64,000 nt of DNA from an uncultured Chitinophaga sp. (GTDB lineage: Bacteria > Bacteroidota > Bacteroidia > Cytophagales > Cyclobacteriaceae). Position numbers and translations under genes: made by a program. Numbering within the stretch: position 1 is the stretch's first letter; each line of letters opens with the position of its first letter. This document shows, piece by piece, positions 17,675 through 26,579 of this stretch. The stretch covers positions 124,001-188,000 of the forward strand of contig CABHOK010000008.1 in the NCBI GenBank assembly GCA_902168205.1, written 5' to 3'. The notes below the pieces were generated by a model. The model was given only the letters and a program-made list of their open reading frames with translations, was not told the origin of the DNA and made no database searches.

Positions 17675-18388
17675 ATGACCTTACCCCCTCTATACCACCG
17701 CGCACGGGTGCTACTGTTTGTGCCTGTAATCGCCATAGCGTGTTCCAAGCCGCTCTTTGTGTCTCATCTTTCTCCGGAAGGTATTGCCCTCACCAAAAAG
17801 AAAGGCTATGGTCTGCCAACGCATAATTACTTCTCGCGGTTTATATGCTTTGATGACAAATGCCGGAAGAAGGCAGCCTATGTAAAGAAGCAACGGAGCC
17901 ACCGGTTCAAAGGGTATAAAGATGGTGGCAAGCCTCCCCGAAGTAAACCGCAAGCTATACCAATGACTGATTCCGTTTATGTGGTTCGCCACGAAACAAC
18001 ACCTCAGGAATCTGTCAGCGCTCCGATTATTGTACAGGCAGACAGCATCATTGTACTCAACGAAGTTCTTTTTGAGACCGATCGCTATCAACTCAAGCCG
18101 GCAATCTTCCCAAAACTTGATTCGGTTGTGTTGTTCATGTATAGCAAGCCGCCACTGGAGATTGTTATTTCCGGGCATACAGATAACACTGGAACGGAAA
18201 CGCATAACCTGCAGCTGTCCGAGAACCGGGCCCGGGCGGTGGCCGAGTATCTGCGTGGTAAAGGAATTGACTCGCATCGTATACAGCATACCGGCTATGG
18301 CAGTACGATGCCCGTGATGAACAATGATACTGCTGCCGGACGATTGAAGAACAGACGAGTGGAAATGCTGATCCGGAGCAAACGCTAG
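17675..18388 (+). CDS. OmpA-family peptidoglycan-binding lipoprotein
   Basis: A 237-aa protein with a hydrophobic N-terminus ending VIAIACSKP, a plausible lipoprotein signal with Cys near residue 23. A basic linker follows, and the C-terminal OmpA domain spans about residues 120-237: VLFETDRYQLKP, VISGHTDNTG, LSENRARAVAEYLRGKG, GYGSTMP, and NRRVEM. The Asp in HTDNTG and Arg in NRRVEM are the peptidoglycan-binding positions. It tethers the outer membrane to the cell wall. It lies 36 bp ahead of the tldD-like gene on the same strand and may be cotranscribed. Confidence 0.88.
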   Translation: MTLPPLYHRARVLLFVPVIAIACSKPLFVSHLSPEGIALTKKKGYGLPTHNYFSRFICFDDKCRKKAAYVKKQRSHRFKGYKDGGKPPRSKPQAIPMTDSVYVVRHETTPQESVSAPIIVQADSIIVLNEVLFETDRYQLKPAIFPKLDSVVLFMYSKPPLEIVISGHTDNTGTETHNLQLSENRARAVAEYLRGKGIDSHRIQHTGYGSTMPVMNNDTAAGRLKNRRVEMLIRSKR

Positions 18389-18424
18389 TCATTCGGGTTT
18401 CTGCACAGATCGATAAAAAGTCAC

Positions 18425-20236
18425 ATGGAATTTTGTCTTCTTATGTTTTTACGTATTTTTCCAACGGTTAAAAGTCTCTCCCTCAGTATAATTCTAACCG
18501 TAAACTTTTTGAGACCTGTGGATCGATTTATAGGCTTATCCGCCAGACGGATTTTCGCAAGCCTGTTGTTGTTACTTCTCGCACTTCCGTTAAGAGCACA
18601 GCAGGATTCGCTGATGAGTATCCTGGAAACAGAACTCACCCGCAGTATGCAAGAGCTGAAGAAAGCAGCAACTCCGGCATACTATATAGACTATCGTGTC
18701 CATGATGCACACTATGCCAGTCTGCGCGCTACATTCGGAAGCCTCATTCATTCTGTTACCAATCGTAACCGTATACTCATGACGCGTGTAAAGGTTGGCG
18801 ATTACAAACTTGACAATACGCATCCGCCCGAACCGGGTGAGATGAATTATAGTGCCGGCTATGGCGGCTTCGGGCGCACCATGCTTCCCTATGAAAACAA
18901 CCCCATCGCTATCCGTTATAGTATATGGACAGCCACGCAGACGGAATACAAGCAGGCGCTGGAGGCTTACAAAGCGGTGAAGACTGCTTCTGAGCAGCCA
19001 GGCAATAAAGCTTCCACTGTACCAGACTTTTCGCAAGAACAGCCTGCATCCTTTACGGAACCTCCTGCCAAACCGCTTGCCGCGATCTTCAACGAATCGC
19101 TCTGGCAACAGAAGGTAAAGAAGTACTCGGCACCTTTCCTTCAGAATAAAGATCTGATTGATGGCGATGTAAGTCTCAATATAGTTACCGAGCGCAAGTA
19201 TTTTATCTCGAGCGAAGGAACACACATAACACAAAACAATACGGCAGCATACCTGAACATAACAGCGAGCATACGTGCTGCCGATGGTGATATCGTTCCG
19301 CTTCACCTCTCCTACTATGCCGCAGTACCCGATGCCTTGCCTGCCGATGAAAAAATTCTGGCGGATGTAGAGCGTATGATCTCAACTTTAAAGAAACTGC
19401 AGAACGCTCCGCTGGCGGAACCGTATAGCGGTCCGGCAATTTTACTGGCGCAGACTGCCGGTGTATTCTTCCATGAAATCTTTGGACATCGCATTGAAGG
19501 ACATCGCCTGCGGAATGAATTTGACGGACAGACTTTCAAAGCCAAGGTTGGTGAAAGTGTATTGCCCAAAACACTGAATGTATACTTTGATCCTACAGTT
19601 AACACGGTGGACGGCAAACCGGTGAATGGCGGATTCCTTTATGATGATGAAGGTATAAAAAGCCAGCGCGTTACCGTTGTAGAGAAAGGTATATTAAAGA
19701 ACTTCCTGATGTCGCGTACTCCGCTGGAGAACTTCGCTCATTCCAATGGACACGGACGAGCTTCTGTTGGCGCTTCCCCGGTATCCCGTCAATCCAACCT
19801 GATTGTGGAAGCTGTGAAGCCGGTGTCCATGAGTGATCTGCGCAAAATGCTTATCAAGGAGTGTAACCGCCAGGGAAAATCATACGGCTACCTGTTTAAA
19901 GATGTGGTGGGCGGGTTCACCATTACGGACCGGTATAATCCGAATGCGTTCAATATCTTCCCGACTGAAGTATACCGCATCTATACCGATGGGCGTCCGG
20001 ATGAACTGGTGCGCGGAGTTGACCTGATCGGTACACCACTCGCCATGTTTGCAGAGATACAAGCCGCTGCGAATGATCGCGATATATTTATAGGTTTCTG
20101 CGGAGCGGAGTCCGGCAGTGTACCGGTAAGTGCAGCATCGCCATCACTTTTTGTCAGACGAATTGAAACGCAGAAGAAGCCGAAAGAGCATGTAGACTCT
20201 ACGTTGCTGGAGCGCCCGGGTTCTTCCAATCCTTAA
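18425..20236 (+). CDS. TldD-like metalloprotease with signal peptide
   Basis: The 603-aa frame carries the zinc motif HEIFGHRIEGH (HExxxH, near residue 352) of TldD/PmbA peptidases, followed by the family blocks around FDGQTFKAKVG and FLMSRTPLENF, and ends in a TldD C-terminal domain with IYTDGRPDELVRGVDLIGTP. E. coli TldD is cytosolic, but here a signal peptide (RRIFASLLLLLLALPLRAQ) is present at residues 41-59. The long N-terminal lead makes the ATG at 18425 suspect. A GTG at 18518 would put the signal peptide at a normal distance. The partner TldE-like gene begins 10 bp downstream. Together they would form a heterodimeric periplasmic peptidase. Confidence 0.88.
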   Translation: MEFCLLMFLRIFPTVKSLSLSIILTVNFLRPVDRFIGLSARRIFASLLLLLLALPLRAQQDSLMSILETELTRSMQELKKAATPAYYIDYRVHDAHYASLRATFGSLIHSVTNRNRILMTRVKVGDYKLDNTHPPEPGEMNYSAGYGGFGRTMLPYENNPIAIRYSIWTATQTEYKQALEAYKAVKTASEQPGNKASTVPDFSQEQPASFTEPPAKPLAAIFNESLWQQKVKKYSAPFLQNKDLIDGDVSLNIVTERKYFISSEGTHITQNNTAAYLNITASIRAADGDIVPLHLSYYAAVPDALPADEKILADVERMISTLKKLQNAPLAEPYSGPAILLAQTAGVFFHEIFGHRIEGHRLRNEFDGQTFKAKVGESVLPKTLNVYFDPTVNTVDGKPVNGGFLYDDEGIKSQRVTVVEKGILKNFLMSRTPLENFAHSNGHGRASVGASPVSRQSNLIVEAVKPVSMSDLRKMLIKECNRQGKSYGYLFKDVVGGFTITDRYNPNAFNIFPTEVYRIYTDGRPDELVRGVDLIGTPLAMFAEIQAAANDRDIFIGFCGAESGSVPVSAASPSLFVRRIETQKKPKEHVDSTLLERPGSSNP

Positions 20237-20246
20237 TCTTTACATC

Positions 20247-21914
20247 ATGCTACAGAAGACATTATTATATAGCTATATACTTGTACTGGGGATCACCATT
20301 TCCGTACGTGCTCAAAGCAATGAGCCGGTGATCCTGCGGGCCATGCAGGATGAACTGAAGCGAAGCATGACGGAACTGAAATACGAAGGCCATGAAGCTC
20401 CGTTCTTTATCAGTTATGGTATAGCAGATGTTACCAATTATAGCGCATATGCCATACTCGGTGCATTGGTACAGTCGGGTGAGTATAAGAATCGCGATAA
20501 GTCTGTGCGTATACTCGTGGGTAATTATGAGTTTAACGATGAGAGTCTGAATAACAATTCGTACAATGAGAAGAACTCTGCCGAAGTTGCTCTGCCTACT
20601 GACGATGACTACAATGGTATAAGACGCGCGCTCTGGGCTACTACCGATGCTGTATATAAAGGCGCAGCAGAACAGTATAAAAAACATCAGGCAACGCTAA
20701 AGGAAAAAGATAAAAAGATAGCCGATGTACCGCACCGTGAACTAGCGAAAGTTCCGGTAGTGAAGAAGATCGAAGCGATCAAGTCCTATTCACTCGATAA
20801 AGCTAAATGGGACAATTACTGCCGGCAGCTATCAGCAGTCTTTACGGCTTACCCGGATCTCAAATCATCCAAGGTATCGATCAACATTTCGCAAGGCACA
20901 CAGTACTTTGTGAACAGCGAAGGCACTACCGTTGTGATTCCGTTTACCCGGGCCACGCTGCACTGCCGTATCGAAGCTAAAAACAAAAATGGTGATTCAG
21001 CATTCGATAATATAGGTTACCAGGTAAACGCACCCGATGATCTTCCGCCTATCGAAAAAGTACAGGCCGAAGCAAAGTCTATAGCCGAACGCTTATTGAA
21101 AAGCGGAGATGAAATTACACTGGAGGATGACTACACTGGTCCGGTGTTATTTATAGGTGCCGCCACTGCGCAGATATTCTCCAATATATTCCTGACTTCC
21201 CGCGATGGATTGATGGCCACAGACAACATTCCGAATATAAATGAAAATCGCCAGGATGCAGGTAATACGATGGATAACCGCATCGGCAAAATCGTTCTGG
21301 ACAATAGTATCAGTATATATGCGCGTGCTCCGCTTCATGAATTCAATGGCGAAACCTTGCTTGGTTCTTATAACATTGATGAAGAAGGTGTAGTACCGGC
21401 CGATCAGCTTGTGCTGGTAGAGAAAGGTACATTAAAGAATCTGATGAACGATCGCTCTATATCACGTCCCGGACAAACCGCTACCGGCCATGCCAACGGT
21501 CCGGGGGTACTGGAGGTTGTGAGCGATAAAGGTATATCACAACAAGCACTCAAGCAGGCATTGATTGAGACAGCACGCAAGGAAGGACTTGACTTCGCAA
21601 TCATTGTGAGAGAAAGCTCAGAGTCCGTTCAGGGTGTTTCACAATTCTATAAAGTGGATCTTACTACCGGGAAAGAAGAGTTGATGCGCAGAGTACGACT
21701 GAGCTCGGTTGCGTTAAAAAACCTGAAACGTATTGCTGGGATCAGTAAACAACAACGCGTATATACCAGTGACGTAGGAAGCAACGGACTTGTCTCATTC
21801 ATTGTACCGGATGCTCTGCTGTTGAACGATATGGAGTTATCGCCTGTACATATACCGGCACGCGAACCGGATGTTACCTATATCGAGAGTCCGCTTAAGA
21901 GCATACAGAACTAA
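20247..21914 (+). CDS. TldE/PmbA-like partner protein with signal peptide, no zinc motif
   Basis: A 555-aa paralogue of the upstream gene. It has its own signal peptide (LLYSYILVLGITISVRAQ) and the same opening block (LRAMQDELKRSMTELK compare LETELTRSMQELKK). At the position of the HExxxH motif the sequence reads ATAQIFSNIFLTSRDG (residues about 309-324), so no metal ligands remain. This is the TldE/PmbA situation: a non-catalytic subunit that completes the active site of TldD. The C-terminal half has the DEEGV, LVEKGTLKNLMNDRS and TGHANG family blocks. Ends ahead of the hairpin at 21921-21952. Confidence 0.85.
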   Translation: MLQKTLLYSYILVLGITISVRAQSNEPVILRAMQDELKRSMTELKYEGHEAPFFISYGIADVTNYSAYAILGALVQSGEYKNRDKSVRILVGNYEFNDESLNNNSYNEKNSAEVALPTDDDYNGIRRALWATTDAVYKGAAEQYKKHQATLKEKDKKIADVPHRELAKVPVVKKIEAIKSYSLDKAKWDNYCRQLSAVFTAYPDLKSSKVSINISQGTQYFVNSEGTTVVIPFTRATLHCRIEAKNKNGDSAFDNIGYQVNAPDDLPPIEKVQAEAKSIAERLLKSGDEITLEDDYTGPVLFIGAATAQIFSNIFLTSRDGLMATDNIPNINENRQDAGNTMDNRIGKIVLDNSISIYARAPLHEFNGETLLGSYNIDEEGVVPADQLVLVEKGTLKNLMNDRSISRPGQTATGHANGPGVLEVVSDKGISQQALKQALIETARKEGLDFAIIVRESSESVQGVSQFYKVDLTTGKEELMRRVRLSSVALKNLKRIAGISKQQRVYTSDVGSNGLVSFIVPDALLLNDMELSPVHIPAREPDVTYIESPLKSIQN

Positions 21915-21920
21915 CATGCA

Positions 21921-21952
21921 GGCAACACACCTGTTTCCACACGTGTGTTGCC
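21921..21952. terminator. Hairpin between convergent genes
   Basis: A perfect 10-bp stem GGCAACACAC/GTGTGTTGCC with a 12-nt loop lies 6 bp after the TldE-like stop and 20 bp after the end of the convergent response-regulator gene. It has no clear T-run on either strand, but its position suits a shared bidirectional terminator. Confidence 0.5.
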
Positions 21953-21972
21953 GCATCTATACCAGTATATAT

Positions 21973-22323
21973 CTAGGATAATTGTAATTGTTGTTTGAAC
22001 TTCTCCAGCGTAAGCGGTTTTTCAATGATGGCCAGGAAGCCATCTCGCTTCAGACCTTCATATTCCTGTCCATCCACATAGTTGGTCAGTAAATATGGTT
22101 TGAACGCTTTTCCTTTTATAGCGAGCAGCTCGCGAAGCATATCTTTACCCAGCTTACCATCTTCCAGGTAGTAATCGATCAGAACAACATCAAAGTGATT
22201 TTCTTTTGCCCACTGGAGTGCTTGTCCGTACGATGCAATGCCGGTCGTATCAAACTCCAGGCTCAGCAGTTTCTGGGCTATAAATACATCAAGTTGTTCA
22301 TCATCAATGAGTAAAATCTTCAT
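21973..22323 (-). CDS. Single-domain response regulator (CheY-like receiver)
   Basis: A 116-aa receiver domain alone: acidic pair IDDEQ at residues 6-10, phospho-acceptor Asp50 in VVLIDYYLEDG, Thr/Ser switch at YLLTN near 80 and the Lys in IIEKPL near 101. The start chosen is the ATG with complement 22321-22323; an upstream in-frame extension to 22389 lacks receiver-like sequence. With no output domain it probably acts by protein contact or in a phosphorelay. No kinase is adjacent. Confidence 0.85.
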   Translation of the reverse strand: MKILLIDDEQLDVFIAQKLLSLEFDTTGIASYGQALQWAKENHFDVVLIDYYLEDGKLGKDMLRELLAIKGKAFKPYLLTNYVDGQEYEGLKRDGFLAIIEKPLTLEKFKQQLQLS

Positions 22324-22412
22324 AGGTATCTGTGCTCCTTTTCCATCCGTTTTCAACCAGATGTTAAAAGTAATACACAGGATTGACAATCGAAGAGTTT
22401 ACCTTCCTGATT

Positions 22413-22805
22413 TCAGATTTTTTCGGCCAAGTGTCTGTCTGCATCCGGGCGATACGACACAAAGAGATTGATCCATGCGGAACGCGACATGCGGAAATTG
22501 ATGGGCAGTATCAGCACCGCACCCAGTATCATAAAAATTACATACGTCCAGGTATCCGGATCGTACGTATAACGCAGCACCAGGTATACCAAAACGAAAA
22601 CGGCTACCTGGAAGGCATAGCTGAAATACATGGCACCGAAGTAATACGATGGCTCTTGTATAAAATCGAAACCACACACCGGGCAATTCTTGTGCATGGC
22701 TGAAAATTTAGGACTCCATACACTATGCGAAAACATATCGCCTTCGTGGCAACGCGGGCATTTCTGATGCAGCACGCTATACAGTTTTGTTCCCTTCCCT
22801 ACCAT
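22413..22805 (-). CDS. DUF983 family membrane protein
   Basis: A 130-aa protein with two CxxC zinc-ribbon motifs (CPRCHEGDMF near residue 15 and CPVCGFDF near 41) and two hydrophobic helices (about 57-78 and 85-103), the layout of DUF983 proteins. The function is unknown; members are common in Bacteroidota and Alphaproteobacteria, in the latter often near cytochrome oxidase genes. It lies 67 bp downstream of the AraC-type gene on the same strand. Confidence 0.85.
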   Translation of the reverse strand: MVGKGTKLYSVLHQKCPRCHEGDMFSHSVWSPKFSAMHKNCPVCGFDFIQEPSYYFGAMYFSYAFQVAVFVLVYLVLRYTYDPDTWTYVIFMILGAVLILPINFRMSRSAWINLFVSYRPDADRHLAEKI

Positions 22806-22872
22806 AGTTCAAGTTGTTATTCACTGTAAAAAACGCTTTCAGAAACGGAAAAGTTAGCGTACAAAACAGCGT

Positions 22873-23769
22873 TTATATAGCACGATTTATCTGCTCGCGA
22901 AATTGCTCGGGTGTAACACCCGTTTGCTTTTTAAAGAACCGGATAAAGTACGATGGCTCGCTGAAATTGAGTTTATCAGACACCTGGCTGATGGTGAGAT
23001 CCGAATAGGCAAAGAACCGTTTTGCTTCGAGGACAATCCGTTCCTGGATGAGATCGCTCAACGTTTTTCCCAACATCTGCTTGCATAAATTGTTCAGGTA
23101 CGATGCTGACAAATTCATCAGCGAAGCATATACATGCGGTTGTTTGTGTTCACTGTAATGCTGATCGATGAGCTCGCCCAGCATGCGAAGTTTATAGGTG
23201 CTATTAGAGGATGCAACACTCTTGTTTCGCTGCGGATAATGACTTGTCAGCTTGAGTAAAATGATATCGAGGTAACTGCGAAAGAGTTGCAGGTTTAGCG
23301 ACCCGGTTGATGTATAGTCACGCAACATCTCACGGATAATTACATCGATCATCGGCTCTGCATTTGTTTTGAGCTGAAGATGCGCATCGGTGTTAAGCGA
23401 TTGAAAGAACGGAAAACCCAGCAAATGTTTTTCACTCTTGTCAAGCTGATAAAACTCGGATGTAAAGAAGAGTATAAAACCATCTGCATCGGCACTGAGC
23501 TTCCACGAATGCACCTGGCCAGGAGTCATCAGGAAGAAACTGTTGGGAGCAACCGGGTAGGTAACAAAGTCTATCGTATGTTCACCACTCCCCTGCGTAA
23601 TATATAGCACCAGGTAGAAATCATGACGATGCGGTTTGCTGATGAATGGATGTTGCTTGAGGTGACCTTTGAGTGTCTCAATGTAAAAAGCATTTTCCTT
23701 TGCTTTCTCACTAAATGTATCCAGACAATATACCGGTGTCTCTGTTTTTTCCCGTGAGCGTTTTGTCAT
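22873..23769 (-). CDS. AraC-family transcriptional regulator
   Basis: The 298-aa protein has an N-terminal cupin-like sensor domain (HRHDFYLVLYITQGSGEHTIDF near residues 47-68, then a PGQVHSW motif) and a C-terminal AraC double helix-turn-helix (about 200-298) ending with ISQVSDKLNFSEPSYFIRFF and KQTGVTPEQFREQ. It lies 93 bp beyond the end of the katA-hemA-hemH-ank run on the same strand, so it may regulate that run. The inducer is unknown. Confidence 0.9.
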   Translation of the reverse strand: MTKRSREKTETPVYCLDTFSEKAKENAFYIETLKGHLKQHPFISKPHRHDFYLVLYITQGSGEHTIDFVTYPVAPNSFFLMTPGQVHSWKLSADADGFILFFTSEFYQLDKSEKHLLGFPFFQSLNTDAHLQLKTNAEPMIDVIIREMLRDYTSTGSLNLQLFRSYLDIILLKLTSHYPQRNKSVASSNSTYKLRMLGELIDQHYSEHKQPHVYASLMNLSASYLNNLCKQMLGKTLSDLIQERIVLEAKRFFAYSDLTISQVSDKLNFSEPSYFIRFFKKQTGVTPEQFREQINRAI

Positions 23770-23862
23770 GAATGCAGGAATGATTGATGAAGTTCGCTTG
23801 ATACAGACTAAAATGTCGGCACGAATATAGCCAATGCATCGGTATCCTCCTGCAAATCTTTA

Positions 23863-24372
23863 CTATTGCAGCAACGCTATAACCGCTTCGTTCTGTTGAA
23901 GTTGAGCATGTTGCAGTGCAGTCTTACCGGTATTGTCCGTTAAAGCTTTGTTCGCTCCGGCTTTCAACAAGAGTTTTACAATTTCAGTGTGACCAAAGGT
24001 CGCAGCAAAAATAAGCGCAGAAGCACCGTTGTAATTTACCTGGTTAACATCCGTGTGATTTTGAATGAGTAATGCGGCCATGTCCGTATACCCGCGAAAA
24101 CATATACCCATCAGCGCAGTGTTACCCATTAGGTCTTGTTTGTTCGGGTTGGCCTTTGCTTCTAATAGCATTCGGGCTGCATCTGCCTGGTGATTATAGA
24201 CAGCGATGATCAATGGCGTTGAACCACGCTGGTCGGTTGTATCAACGGATGTACGCTGATGTATATAGTGCTGCAGTAACTTCACATCATTATTACGGGC
24301 TGCCGAAAATATATCCTGGCTTTTTCCCAATGTTGACGCAAGAAGTATAAGAATTGTGATGCGGAATATCAT
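23863..24372 (-). CDS. Exported ankyrin-repeat protein, catalase partner type
   Basis: A signal peptide (FRITILILLASTLGKSQ, residues 2-18) is followed by four to five ankyrin repeats of about 33 residues, for example GSTPLIIAVYNHQADAARML, GNTALMGICFRGYTDMAALL and GASALIFAATFGHTEIVKLL. It starts 5 bp after the hemH stop and is the last gene of the katA-hemA-hemH-ank run. Small ankyrin proteins next to catalases (AnkB with KatB in Pseudomonas aeruginosa, Cj1386 with KatA in Campylobacter jejuni) are needed for full catalase activity, the latter by helping heme reach the enzyme. The same role is likely here, in the periplasm. Confidence 0.85.
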   Translation of the reverse strand: MIFRITILILLASTLGKSQDIFSAARNNDVKLLQHYIHQRTSVDTTDQRGSTPLIIAVYNHQADAARMLLEAKANPNKQDLMGNTALMGICFRGYTDMAALLIQNHTDVNQVNYNGASALIFAATFGHTEIVKLLLKAGANKALTDNTGKTALQHAQLQQNEAVIALLQ

Positions 24373-24377
24373 ATATA

Positions 24378-25472
24378 TTAATTCAGGGAAATATCCAGTT
24401 TTGTTAAAGGGACGATTTTAGATCCGGCAGCAGATGTCGGTATAGCTGCATCAATCGCCAGTTCGCGCAGCAGTTGTATCCATACGGGGTTTGTATTGAG
24501 CGATGGGACAAGATCAAGCGTTCCTCCGTATTGCTGATGAAACATATCTTTATACTCTTCACCAATCTCAATAGTTGTCTCAAGGCAATCTGCTACAAAG
24601 GCCGGAGAAAATACCAGTATCTTTTTCTTGCCTTGCATTCCGAATGCGTCAATAACATCGTGTGTATAAGGGCCTGTCCACTCCTCGCGCCCCAACCGTG
24701 ACTGGAAGCTGGTGACGGCGCGTGTAACCGGAAGTCGCAACGCGCGGGCTATCCGTTGTGTGGTGCGGACACATTGAGCGCGGTAGCAATATTCATTGTC
24801 GGCCGTGATACGCTCGCAGTACTCACACAAGGTATTGAGACAAACATGATCGCGTGTACCCGCTCCCAACTGACTCTTGGGAATACCGTGATAGCTGAAT
24901 ATAAAGGCATCGTACGTTGCTATATTTGTATGGCTCTTCGCGATGGATGTAAAAGCTTTAGAAAACAGCGGAGCGTCATAGAACTTATCAACAAATGTAA
25001 TCTTCGGTATTACCGCCCAGCGACTGACAATACGCATTACTTCCTGCACAACGGAGCCACTCGTAGCCGAAGCATATTGCGGGAACAACGGAATTACTTT
25101 TATAGAGGAAAATCCTTTGCTTTGGATTTCAGTCAATATACTTTCAATAGAAGGCTGCTGATAGCGCATGGCCAGGTATACCTCGTATTCATCGCCCAGT
25201 GCCAACTGCAATTTAGCAGCCACCTCCTGCCCTGTGCGAATCAACGGGAATGAATTTCCATTCCATATAGCACGATACGCTTTCGCGGATTTACGGGACC
25301 TGAATGGAGCGATGACCAGGTTAACCAGCATCCATCGGAAGAGATAGGATTTATTAATCACTCTTCCATCCATCAAAAACTGCCGAAGGTATCTTCTCAC
25401 ATCACCAACCTTTGGCGATAATGGCGAGCCCAGGTTCACCAGCAGTATAGCCTTTTTATTCATAGTCTTCAT
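24378..25472 (-). CDS. hemH: Ferrochelatase
   Basis: A 364-aa ferrochelatase that inserts ferrous iron into a porphyrin, the last step of heme synthesis. It shows the family opening AILLVNLGSP, the active-site stretch FSYHGIPKSQ near residue 190 (His ligand), and a C-terminal CLETTIEIGEEYKDMF with the conserved acidic residues. The first residues are MKTMNKK, so the start may be 25472 or the second ATG at 25463. It follows hemA by 28 bp and precedes the ankyrin gene by 5 bp, so it is part of one unit. It is probably an additional, catalase-dedicated copy, which cannot be tested from this window. Confidence 0.92.
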   Translation of the reverse strand: MKTMNKKAILLVNLGSPLSPKVGDVRRYLRQFLMDGRVINKSYLFRWMLVNLVIAPFRSRKSAKAYRAIWNGNSFPLIRTGQEVAAKLQLALGDEYEVYLAMRYQQPSIESILTEIQSKGFSSIKVIPLFPQYASATSGSVVQEVMRIVSRWAVIPKITFVDKFYDAPLFSKAFTSIAKSHTNIATYDAFIFSYHGIPKSQLGAGTRDHVCLNTLCEYCERITADNEYCYRAQCVRTTQRIARALRLPVTRAVTSFQSRLGREEWTGPYTHDVIDAFGMQGKKKILVFSPAFVADCLETTIEIGEEYKDMFHQQYGGTLDLVPSLNTNPVWIQLLRELAIDAAIPTSAAGSKIVPLTKLDISLN

Positions 25473-25500
25473 TGTAAAGTATATATTGAGATCAACTCCG

Positions 25501-26520
25501 CTAAACAGTTTGCAGGACTGATCGTGTCTTATGTCGTGATGCTAGCCATTGTACGAAGACCGCCTTCTCTTCTTCTATAATTTGTCGGGCCGGTGCCACG
25601 GCTTGTGCCTGCAACGTGTCGTGCAGGTCGCGCTCTTTGCCGAGATCATCCAGTGAGAAAAACGTATAGTCTTCCGGTTGTTGCAGATCAATACTTTTAT
25701 AGGTGGTGAGATCAATGAGCACAGGTGCCTGTTCCGGCTGCAATTGGTCACTGGTAATTATACCTTTCAGAGATGCACACGACACAACAACATCAAACGC
25801 ATACAGGTTCTCCTGAAAGCGATCGAACGGAATGGTATTGCAATGAAAGCGTGTAGCCAGTGCGTGGGCACGTTCGGCTGTGCGGTTTGTTATCGTTACG
25901 GGATAACCTTTGGCTGTAGCATACTTCATAAAGTCAGCAGCAATCTCGCCCGCCCCGATCAACAGGATTGAAACATACTCAGCCGGACGTTGAATTACCT
26001 TCCGGATCTTCCTGACGGCAATGAAACTGATGGATGTAGAACCCGTATGCAGCGATGTCTCATTGTGAATACGCTTGTAACTTCTGAACACAGTCTGGAA
26101 CAAACGCTCCAGTAATGTGGTGATTTTTCCGGCCTCCATACTTTCACGGTATGCGGTCTTGACCTGCGCAATGATCTGTTTATCGCCCATCACCATCGAG
26201 TGTAGTCCATTGGCAACTTCCATGCTATAGCGTGCACTGTCATGCGGTGTTGTAATAACTTCGAATAAATGCCAGGGTATATTGGTGCCTTTACGTACTT
26301 GCATCCCGTGGATAAATTCCTGCGGTGAAAACTCAGCGCTTGTCTCCAGGTAAAATTCAGTGCGGTTGCAAGTGGAGAGTACAACGCCTCCTTTCAATCC
26401 GGGTATAGTATGCAAATCAGTATACCATTGCTTCCGTTCTTCTTCGTTGAATTGAAAGGCAGCGCGTACGTCCAGTACGGCATGTTTATAGGATAGTGAC
26501 AGTATAGTGATCGTGTTCAT
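25501..26520 (-). CDS. hemA: Glutamyl-tRNA reductase, short form
   Basis: Glutamyl-tRNA reductase makes glutamate-1-semialdehyde, the first committed step of C5 heme synthesis. The catalytic Cys51 sits in STCNRTEFY, the GxGxxA-type NADPH motif in LIGAGEIAADFMKYA near residue 186, and a GDKQIIAQVKTAY block near 133. At 339 aa it is about 80 residues shorter than usual: it stops just after the FVQWLASR motif that normally begins the helical dimerisation domain. It lies 59 bp after katA with a hairpin between, and 28 bp before hemH. No aminotransferase (hemL) is nearby. Confidence 0.9.
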   Translation of the reverse strand: MNTITILSLSYKHAVLDVRAAFQFNEEERKQWYTDLHTIPGLKGGVVLSTCNRTEFYLETSAEFSPQEFIHGMQVRKGTNIPWHLFEVITTPHDSARYSMEVANGLHSMVMGDKQIIAQVKTAYRESMEAGKITTLLERLFQTVFRSYKRIHNETSLHTGSTSISFIAVRKIRKVIQRPAEYVSILLIGAGEIAADFMKYATAKGYPVTITNRTAERAHALATRFHCNTIPFDRFQENLYAFDVVVSCASLKGIITSDQLQPEQAPVLIDLTTYKSIDLQQPEDYTFFSLDDLGKERDLHDTLQAQAVAPARQIIEEEKAVFVQWLASRHKTRSVLQTV

Positions 26521-26532
26521 GGTATAGTAAAG

Positions 26533-26563
26533 GGCTGCCTGCCGGTATAGATTACAGGCAGCC
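26533..26563 (-). promoter_or_regulatory. Hairpin in the katA-hemA junction
   Basis: A perfect 9-bp GC-rich stem GGCTGCCTG/CAGGCAGCC with a 13-nt loop fills the 59-bp gap after katA. There is no T-run on the minus strand, so it is more likely an mRNA-processing, stabilising or partial-attenuation element that lets katA be expressed more strongly than hemA-hemH-ank than a full terminator. Confidence 0.5.
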
Positions 26564-26579
26564 GTTTATCAAAGTGTGT

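Noticed and set aside
18590-19306. A 238-codon frame antisense to the TldD-like gene.
   Set aside because: It is rich in Cys, Arg and Tyr with no family motif, while the sense frame carries the HEIFGH zinc motif.
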